A stretch of 6,446 bases of DNA. Source: an uncultured Collinsella sp. (lineage in GTDB: Bacteria > Actinomycetota > Coriobacteriia > Coriobacteriales > Coriobacteriaceae). The notes under the pieces were generated by a model. It saw only the letters and a list, made by a program, of their open reading frames with translations. It was not told the DNA's origin and did not search any database. The translations under genes were made by a program, and so were the position numbers. The stretch covers positions 1 to 6,446 of the forward strand of contig CAAENO010000041.1 in NCBI GenBank assembly GCA_900757385.1. The letters run 5' to 3'. Below are positions 1-4,252 of this stretch, in pieces (position 1 is the stretch's first letter; the number at the start of each line of letters is the position of its first letter).

Positions 1-4
1 ATGG

Positions 5-37
5 CGCCCCCGGGGCCCGAGAGGGGCCGCGGGGGCG
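5..37. terminator. GC-rich hairpin, possible terminator of a gene off the left edge
   Basis: CGCCCCCG (5-12) pairs with CGGGGGCG (30-37). After one G/G mismatch, GGCCC (14-18) pairs with GGGCC (24-28), leaving the loop GAGAG. That gives 13 Watson-Crick pairs, nearly all G-C. The downstream plus-strand tract (TTCGGTT) is poor in T, so this is not a textbook intrinsic terminator. It may work together with the T-rich hairpins that follow. The upstream gene is outside the window, so its strand and identity are unknown. Confidence 0.4.
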
Positions 38-66
38 TTCGGTTAACTGCGGGAGCGTGCCGTCAG

Positions 67-114
67 CTCAATGTGTTCGGTTGAGACCGGAAATCAACCC
101 GCCTTACGGGTTTT
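67..114 (+). other. Overlapping hairpin cascade ending in a small terminator-like stem
   Basis: Three short stems share bases, so neighbouring ones cannot form together. CTCAA (67-71) pairs with TTGAG (81-85). GGTTGA (79-84) pairs with TCAACC (94-99). AACCCG (96-101) pairs with CGGGTT (107-112) and runs into a T-tract (111-114). Read on the plus strand, the last stem resembles a weak intrinsic terminator and the middle stem resembles its competitor. No plus-strand gene follows directly, so this is more likely a trailing terminator region of an upstream gene than an attenuator. Confidence 0.35.
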
Positions 115-127
115 CCTGGGACGGGGC
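103..127. repeat. 25-bp direct repeat, copy 1
   Basis: Bases 103-127 are identical to 148-172, with a period of 45 bp. The unit begins CTTACGGGTTTT and ends GGGACGGGGC. In this copy the first half also forms the 3' arm of the small hairpin at 96-112. A third, diverged and inverted form of its core (GGGTTTT, three bases, GGGACGG) lies at 209-225. Confidence 0.9.
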
Positions 128-147
128 TGGCGGGCCTGGCTATCTCA

Positions 148-172
148 CTTACGGGTTTTCCTGGGACGGGGC
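148..172. repeat. 25-bp direct repeat, copy 2
   Basis: This is the exact second copy of the unit at 103-127. Its bases 153-169 also form the outer left arm of the long palindrome that closes at 225. The repeat is therefore part of a larger structured element, not a free-standing duplication. Confidence 0.9.
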
Positions 173-225
173 AAAAATAATCACTCTACGAGCGATTATT
201 TTTGCCCACCGTCCCGATAAAACCC
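153..225. terminator. 73-nt palindrome, probable bidirectional intrinsic terminator
   Basis: The inner arms are 170-186 and 190-206, with a 3-nt loop (187-189); 16 of 17 positions pair and the only mismatch is A183/C193. The outer arms are 153-169 and 209-225; 14 positions pair, plus one G-T wobble and two mismatches. A 2-nt bulge (207-208) separates inner and outer arms. The inner left arm holds AAAAATAATC and the right arm GATTATTTTT, so RNA from either strand gives a stem ending in a U-rich stretch. On the minus strand it begins on the stop codon (227-225) of the thiamine pyrophosphokinase gene, so it probably ends that transcript and also stops any rightward transcript entering from the left. 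Confidence 0.75.
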
Positions 226-866
226 TAATGCAGCAAATACGCTATCGCAGTGCCGGTATGAACTTCGATCTTTGCGGTGGATCTTACTATGTTGCTGATG
301 CCTGTGTCGGCTAAAAGGCCCAGGGGGTTGTGGTCTAGTTCCCATTCTAGGCCGTGTTCGCTAACCTGGGTGTTGGGGGCGATGGCGATGATGGAGAACG
401 TCTTGCCCTCGGCGTCCTCAATAGTCCACGCTTCGCCTGCGTGGAGGATACGGGCGACCACCTTGTCCTCGGCGATCCAGACGGGGGCATCTACGTATCC
501 CGCGAGCAGGCCCAGTACGGACAGGGCCATGTCCGAGCGGCCGCCGGTGGCGCAGGTCGCAACCACTTCGGCACCCGGCCAGCGACGGCGGACGGAATCG
601 AGCGCCAGCGCCAGATCGGTATAGTCCTTGTACGGGTCGTGGCGCTCTACCTCAAAGGCTTTAGCGGCATCGACCAACACGCGACCAGCGTCACTCACCG
701 TGTCGGCATCCCCAACATACACGTCACAGCCCAGTCCCGCACTCAACAGCGCATCCAGCCCGCGGTCCACGGCGACAACATGGTCGCACTCCCCCGCTAG
801 CCTACGCAGCAGATCCGCGCTCGCCACCACGGGCGAGCCGCAGACTACTAATACTTTGCAAGCCAC
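225..866 (-). CDS. thiN: Thiamine pyrophosphokinase (thiamine diphosphokinase)
   Basis: This cytosolic enzyme transfers pyrophosphate from ATP to thiamine, giving thiamine diphosphate, the cofactor of transketolase and pyruvate-type enzymes. The 213-residue product has the usual family length. Visible motifs in order are VAVDRG (31-36), GDADT (52-56) and KDYTD (80-84), acidic nucleotide/Mg sites; GGRSDM (108-113); the thiamine-side HGLEWEL (171-177); and GISN (189-192). The family's GGRxDH box has Met in place of the final His. The start is GTG at 866, 9 nt after the stop of the upstream HAD gene. The last two sense codons of that gene (GAG GGG) can act as the Shine-Dalgarno sequence, about 12 nt away, which suggests translational coupling. 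The stop overlaps the terminator palindrome. Family assignment is secure; the exact start is likely but not certain. Confidence 0.9.
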   Translation of the reverse strand: MACKVLVVCGSPVVASADLLRRLAGECDHVVAVDRGLDALLSAGLGCDVYVGDADTVSDAGRVLVDAAKAFEVERHDPYKDYTDLALALDSVRRRWPGAEVVATCATGGRSDMALSVLGLLAGYVDAPVWIAEDKVVARILHAGEAWTIEDAEGKTFSIIAIAPNTQVSEHGLEWELDHNPLGLLADTGISNIVRSTAKIEVHTGTAIAYLLH

Positions 867-875
867 AGCCCTCGC

Positions 876-1565
876 CTACCCCTCAAACGAAAGCACGCGA
901 GCCAGATCTAGGTCCTCATAGCTGTCGATAAAGATATCGCAGTTGTCGCGAACCTCGTCGCGCTTCATGCGGCCGTGCGGGTCATAAATACCTACGCGCT
1001 TAAAGCCGGCAGTGCCAGAGCTCTTAAGGCCAAAGACGGCGTCCTCAAACACCCATGTACGCTCAAACTTGTGCCCATGGCGCTCCTCCAGACGACGCAG
1101 CGCCAGCTCGTACACATCGGGGAACTGCTTGGAGCGGCCCGCCTCGCCCGTGGTGGTCACAAACTCCATGTAGGTATCGAGCCCGGCGCCCGCAAGCGCA
1201 GACGTAACCAGCTCGGCCGGTGTGGACGTGGCCACGCACATGGCAATACCGGCCGCCTTCGCCTGCTCCAAAAATGCCAAAAGCCCCTCGCGCGGCGGCA
1301 CCTTGGAATAGCCATCGATGAGGATCTCGCTCAGCTCGCGATAGAGCTCCTCGCCATTCGCTCCAATGCCCCAGGTGTCGTGGTAGGCCTGGCACTCGTC
1401 CTCAAGCGACAAATGCTCAAACTGGGCAAAATCGTCGACCGTCACGTCAACACCGTGGCGGTGCAATAACTCGGGCTGGGCATAGGCCCAAACGGGGGTG
1501 CTATTAACCAGTGTGCCGTCGCAATCGAAAATAAAAGCGACATTGTGGGCGGCGGTCTGGGACAT
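876..1565 (-). CDS. HAD-superfamily hydrolase, beta-phosphoglucomutase/phosphatase-like
   Basis: This is a 229-residue soluble HAD enzyme. Motif I is DCDGT (14-18), with nucleophile Asp14 and acid/base Asp16. Motif II is the TST stretch at 113-115. Motif III is Lys146 in SKQFPD, where relatives usually read KPxPD. Motif IV is ED at 174-175, followed by G179, for magnesium binding. The helical insert after motif I (about 20-90) is the C1 cap typical of beta-phosphoglucomutase, phosphoglycolate phosphatase and small sugar-phosphate phosphatases. ATG at 1565 is chosen because AAAGG (1577-1573) sits 7 nt upstream; an in-frame TTG at 1586 lacks such a site. It is probably the first gene of a two-gene operon with thiN. 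The substrate cannot be read from the sequence; a sugar phosphate or thiamine monophosphate are both possible. Confidence 0.88.
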   Translation of the reverse strand: MSQTAAHNVAFIFDCDGTLVNSTPVWAYAQPELLHRHGVDVTVDDFAQFEHLSLEDECQAYHDTWGIGANGEELYRELSEILIDGYSKVPPREGLLAFLEQAKAAGIAMCVATSTPAELVTSALAGAGLDTYMEFVTTTGEAGRSKQFPDVYELALRRLEERHGHKFERTWVFEDAVFGLKSSGTAGFKRVGIYDPHGRMKRDEVRDNCDIFIDSYEDLDLARVLSFEG

Positions 1566-1588
1566 AAACGAACCTTTCGATGTCAAAT

Positions 1589-1674
1589 GGTAAACAACCT
1601 GCTAAAAACGTTTTACCAAACGTCTATCTAATAGTCTAGAAACCCTATTTGGTAAAACTGTCAAGAGTTTTACC
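1589..1674. promoter_or_regulatory. Cluster of GGTAAAAC half-sites, likely operators
   Basis: Four copies of one motif occur in 86 bp: GGTAAAC (1589-1595), GTTTTACC (1610-1617), GGTAAAAC (1651-1658) and GTTTTACC (1667-1674). The middle two extend to a perfect 11-bp inverted pair, 1610-1620 with 1648-1658. The last two form an 8-bp inverted pair with an 8-nt centre. The second copy also contains the CG-centred palindrome AAAACGTTTT (1605-1614), which resembles LacI-family operator cores. The arrangement suggests a dimeric or looping repressor bound across both divergent promoters. The regulator is not encoded in this window. Confidence 0.6.
1659..1664 (-). promoter_or_regulatory. Perfect -35 box (TTGACA), candidate HAD/thiN promoter
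   Basis: On the minus strand, TTGACA lies about 94 nt upstream of the HAD start codon and exactly between the two half-sites at 1651-1658 and 1667-1674. A bound repressor would cover it. The matching -10 is poor: TTCTAG at 17 bp, TCTAGA at 18 bp and TAGACT at 20 bp are the options. The -35 is therefore clear as a string, but the promoter as a whole is only a candidate. Confidence 0.4.
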
Positions 1675-1699
1675 ATCGCAATTCTGCCAGTGGTCTAAA
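1669..1699 (+). promoter_or_regulatory. Candidate glgB promoter with extended -10
   Basis: TTTACC (1669-1674) could act as -35 and TCTAAA (1694-1699), preceded by TGG, as an extended -10. The 19-bp spacer is long. The -35 overlaps the right-most operator half-site, which would fit repression. Transcription from here would give a leader of roughly 200 nt before glgB. A second weak candidate is TGTTATCGT at 1763-1771. Neither match is strong. Confidence 0.25.
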
Positions 1700-1785
1700 C
1701 ATGGCGCTCGCCGATTAAACGCCGCCGCAAATCCACTTTTCTCCATAAAAGTAACGAACAGGTGTTATCGTATTTTGTGCCGAAA

Positions 1786-1811
1786 GTTCCACCGAGCACG
1801 CGAGGTGGAAC
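1786..1811 (+). other. Leader hairpin upstream of glgB
   Basis: GTTCCACC (1786-1793) and GGTGGAAC (1804-1811) form a perfect 8-bp stem with a 10-nt loop. Just downstream, CGAATC (1811-1816) and GATTCG (1839-1844) can pair around a small ATAG/CTAT stem (1817-1826). Both lie in the presumed glgB 5' leader, 100 nt or less from the start codon. No T-tract follows, so neither is a terminator. They may shape leader folding or stability. Confidence 0.4.
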
Positions 1812-1911
1812 GAATCATAGAACTATCGCCGTCCCCTCGATTCGTGCAGCCTTGGACCTTTCGCATCTAGTCACCAAGGCAACACGCTGCCGCGTCATGA
1901 TGGGATCAAAC

Positions 1912-4158
1912 GTGAGCGATACAAAGCTAAAGCCAGCAACCAAAAAGCCTGCTACCCGTAAAGCCGCCCCGCACGCACCGGAGCTCTCTAAGGACGATGT
2001 CTACCTGTTTGGCATTGGCATGTGGGAGCGCAGCTGGGAAAAGATGGGCGCGCACCCCGACACGCAGAACCGTACGCGCGGTTGGCGCTTTTGCGTTTGG
2101 GCGCCCGACGTAAAGAGCGTCCATGTCATTGGCGAATTTAACGACTGGAATGAGGAAGCCAACCCGCTGGTGCCCGTGCATACGAGCGCTATTTGGGAAG
2201 GCTTTATTCCTGGTGCCGAGCAGGGCCAGCTCTATAAATATCTCATCGAGACCAACGAGGGCGAGAAGCTCTACAAGGCTGATCCGTATGCCTTTAAGGC
2301 CGAGTGCCCTCCGGGAACAGCGAGCGTGCTGTGGACCCTCGACGGCTATAAGTGGAACGACGCCGCATGGCTCAAGCGCCGCGCCGGCCACAACCACATG
2401 TCGCAGCCGCTCAACATCTACGAAGTTCATATTGGCTCGTGGAAGCGCCACGGCGACGCGCCGCAGGGCGAGCCGGACGAGTACGGCAACTACCCCGGCC
2501 CCATGGATCCCTTCCCCGCGCAGCGTGGCGAGTTCTACACCTACAACGACCTGTCGGTCGAGCTCGTGGACTACGTGCGCGACATGGGCTACACGCATAT
2601 CGAGGTCATGCCGCTTATGGAGCATCCCTTCGATGGCTCCTGGGGCTACCAGACGACCGGCTACTATGCCGCCACGTCGCGCTATGGCGATCCGCAGCAG
2701 CTCATGCATTTTATCGATGCATGCCACGAGGCAGGCATCGGCGTGATCATGGACTGGGTGCCCGGCGGTTTTTGTGCCGACGCCCACGGCCTTGCCACCT
2801 TTAACGGCCACATGCTGTTTGAGCACGAGATTCACCCCAACTGGGGCACGCACAAGTTTGACTTCGCCCGCGGCGAGGTCCGCTCCTTCCTGGTCTCCAA
2901 CGTGCTGTATTGGCTCGAGAACTTCCACGTAGATGGCATTCGCATGGACGGCGTGTCCAGTATGCTGTACCTCAACTTTGGCATTGACGATCCGGGCCAA
3001 AAGAAGTTCAACAAGTACGGTACCGAGGAGGACCTGGACGCCAGCGCGTTTATCCGCCAGGTCAACTGCGCCGTAGAGGCCCACTTCCCCGACGTGATGA
3101 TGATGGCCGAAGAGTCCACCGCGTGGCCGCTCGTGACCTATCCGCCGCAGGACGGCGGCCTGGGCTTCCACTACAAGTGGGACATGGGCTGGATGAACGA
3201 CACCCTGCACTACATGCAGACCGATTTTCCGTGGCGCCCCGGCAACCACGGGCTGCTCACGTTCTCCATCATGTACGCCTTTACCGAGAACTTTATTTGC
3301 CCGCTGAGCCACGACGAGGTCGTGCACGGCAAGTGCTCGCTGATCGGCCGCATGCCGGGCGACTGGTGGCGCCAGTTTGCCGGCCTGCGCACGCTGGCTT
3401 TCTACCAAATGACGCACCCCGGTGCCAAGCTCAACTTTATGGGCAACGAGATCGGTCAGTTTATTGAGTGGCGCTACTACGAATCCATCCAGTGGTTCCT
3501 GACCGAGGAGTATGAGACCCATGCGCACCATCAGGCGTTTATCAAGGCGCTCAACCACCTGTACACCGCCGAGCCCGCCCTGTACGAGCGCGGCTACACC
3601 GACGATGGCTTTACCTGGATTGACGCGGACAACTCCAAGCAGTCCATCGTGAGCTTTGTGCGCCAGGGCGAGGACGTCGATGACGACCTGGTGATCCTGA
3701 TCAACTTTGACCCGACGAGCTACGAGAGCTTCCGCGTAGGCGTGCCGCGCGAGGGTGACTGGGAGGTCATCTTTGATTCTGACCGTCCCGAGTTCGGCGG
3801 CAGCGGATACGCCGGTGAGGAGCCCTACACCTGCTCGAGCGAGCCCTATCCCTGGAACGGGCAGATGGACTCCATTGAGATTAAGGTGCCCGGCCTGGCA
3901 GGCGTGGTGCTTAAGCGCCGCGGTCCCAGCAGCTATAAGCCACCGGTCGTCGAGGCTCCCAAGAAGACGACGCGCAAGCGTGCGTCTTCGGTGAAGCCCA
4001 AGCCCGCGGCCGCTAAGAAGGCTCCGGCAAAGGCGAAGGCTGCCAAGCCCGCTGCCAAGGCTTCGGCCAAGTCCGCCACGGCCAAGAAGGCAGCCACCAA
4101 AAAGGCTGCCCCCAAGGCTAAGGCAGCTGCTGTTAAGGCATCTGGCAAGGATGCGTAA
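1912..4158 (+). CDS. glgB: 1,4-alpha-glucan (glycogen) branching enzyme with basic C-terminal tail
   Basis: GlgB cuts an alpha-1,4 chain and rejoins it as an alpha-1,6 branch during glycogen synthesis. GTG at 1912 is preferred because GGGA lies 6 nt upstream; this gives 748 residues. ATG at 1897 or 1900 is possible but has no close binding site. Domains: basic N-terminal stretch (1-25); a single CBM48 (about 57-115, GEFNDWN at 74-80); GH13 barrel (about 168-520); C-terminal beta domain (about 550-668); Lys/Ala/Pro-rich tail (671-748). Nucleophile Asp346 (GIRMDG), acid/base Glu400 (MAEEST) and the HDE box with His467 and Asp468 (SHDEVVHGK) are all present. Region I reads DWVPGGF (281-287), so the usual His is Gly286. 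Without the tail and head the length fits the one-CBM48 branching enzymes. glgP follows 94 nt later on the same strand. Confidence 0.95.
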   Translation: MSDTKLKPATKKPATRKAAPHAPELSKDDVYLFGIGMWERSWEKMGAHPDTQNRTRGWRFCVWAPDVKSVHVIGEFNDWNEEANPLVPVHTSAIWEGFIPGAEQGQLYKYLIETNEGEKLYKADPYAFKAECPPGTASVLWTLDGYKWNDAAWLKRRAGHNHMSQPLNIYEVHIGSWKRHGDAPQGEPDEYGNYPGPMDPFPAQRGEFYTYNDLSVELVDYVRDMGYTHIEVMPLMEHPFDGSWGYQTTGYYAATSRYGDPQQLMHFIDACHEAGIGVIMDWVPGGFCADAHGLATFNGHMLFEHEIHPNWGTHKFDFARGEVRSFLVSNVLYWLENFHVDGIRMDGVSSMLYLNFGIDDPGQKKFNKYGTEEDLDASAFIRQVNCAVEAHFPDVMMMAEESTAWPLVTYPPQDGGLGFHYKWDMGWMNDTLHYMQTDFPWRPGNHGLLTFSIMYAFTENFICPLSHDEVVHGKCSLIGRMPGDWWRQFAGLRTLAFYQMTHPGAKLNFMGNEIGQFIEWRYYESIQWFLTEEYETHAHHQAFIKALNHLYTAEPALYERGYTDDGFTWIDADNSKQSIVSFVRQGEDVDDDLVILINFDPTSYESFRVGVPREGDWEVIFDSDRPEFGGSGYAGEEPYTCSSEPYPWNGQMDSIEIKVPGLAGVVLKRRGPSSYKPPVVEAPKKTTRKRASSVKPKPAAAKKAPAKAKAAKPAAKASAKSATAKKAATKKAAPKAKAAAVKASGKDA
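3922..4155 (+). other. Lys/Ala/Pro-rich (histone H1-like) tail of GlgB
   Basis: The last 78 residues are almost entirely Lys, Ala, Pro, Ser and Thr, with repeated AKKA, PKAKA and KPAA-type words. The coding DNA is an irregular run of GCN, AAG and CCN codons, so the segment is repetitive in protein but not an exact DNA tandem repeat. Such tails resemble histone H1 and AlgP/HU-type extensions, are predicted to be disordered and strongly positive, and are absent from well-studied branching enzymes. The codons stay in frame to a normal TAA stop, so this is part of the protein and not readthrough of a broken end. Confidence 0.85.
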
Positions 4159-4183
4159 CAAAGTCGTTACCCGTGTAATTACC

Positions 4184-4198
4184 CGCCCCGTGGGGGCG
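4184..4198 (+). terminator. GC hairpin in the glgB-glgP gap, weak terminator at best
   Basis: CGCCCC (4184-4189) and GGGGCG (4193-4198) form a 6-bp stem with a 3-nt loop, 25 nt after the glgB stop. It is followed by TAGGATAGATG and not a T-tract, so full termination is unlikely. It could pause polymerase or protect the 3' end of the glgB message. Just before it, TTACCCG occurs twice (4167-4173 and 4179-4185). Confidence 0.35.
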
Positions 4199-4216
4199 TA
4201 GGATAGATGTCATAAC

Positions 4217-4251
4217 CGTTCCGGGAGAAACATCCCCGGGGGAAAGGAACG
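4217..4251 (+). promoter_or_regulatory. Hairpin overlapping the glgP ribosome binding site
   Basis: CGTTCC (4217-4222) pairs perfectly with GGAACG (4246-4251). Inside it, GGG (4223-4225) can pair with the CCCC run (4234-4237). The 3' arm contains the end of the glgP Shine-Dalgarno (AAAGG, 4243-4247) and reaches to within one base of the ATG at 4253. Folding would partly hide the binding site, so glgP translation may depend on opening of this stem. Confidence 0.4.
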
Positions 4252-4252
4252 T

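Larger units (their letters stand above)
1566..1911. promoter_or_regulatory. Divergent intergenic region between the HAD/thiN operon and glgB
   Basis: This 346-nt stretch separates leftward HAD/thiN from rightward glgB and must hold the promoters for both unless glgB is read from elsewhere. It is clearly more AT-rich than the genes, especially 1587-1670. It contains the GGTAAAAC half-site cluster, a perfect TTGACA on the minus strand, a weak extended -10 on the plus strand and a leader hairpin, each listed separately. I find no TPP riboswitch core and no convincing small gene. An open frame reads through most of it in phase with glgB, but it lacks family-like sequence. Confidence 0.8.

Noticed and set aside
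1..84. Open frame from the window's first base to TGA at 82-84 as the end of an upstream gene
   Set aside because: The translation is Gly/Pro/Arg-rich because it reads a GC hairpin; nothing marks it as protein, though a gene end cannot be excluded at the edge.
103..225. CRISPR array
   Set aside because: There are only two direct copies with a 20-nt gap, plus a strongly palindromic neighbour, and no cas genes nearby.
57..314. 85-codon plus-strand open frame across the repeat region
   Set aside because: Its repeated GFSWDGA peptide is just the translated 25-bp DNA repeat, it crosses the terminator palindrome, and it overlaps thiN.
1566..1586. TTG start at 1586 adding seven residues to the HAD protein
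   Set aside because: It would place the clear AAAGG ribosome binding site inside the coding region; ATG at 1565 has that site 7 nt upstream.
1649..1870. 73-codon plus-strand open frame in the divergent region
   Set aside because: It starts within the operator cluster, has no ribosome binding site and no recognisable sequence, and overlaps the leader hairpins.
1762..1911. 50-codon N-terminal extension of glgB from GTG 1762
   Set aside because: The extra residues do not resemble branching enzymes, the DNA there forms hairpins typical of a leader, and GTG 1912 has a well-placed GGGA site.
1566..1911. TPP riboswitch for the thiN operon
   Set aside because: No CTGAGA or ACCTGA-type core is present on the minus strand upstream of the HAD gene.
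1927..4161. 744-codon open frame on the minus strand opposite glgB
   Set aside because: It is a mirror of a highly G/C-biased real gene: Leu/Val/Gly/His-rich low-complexity translation, no recognisable domain, and full overlap with well-supported glgB.
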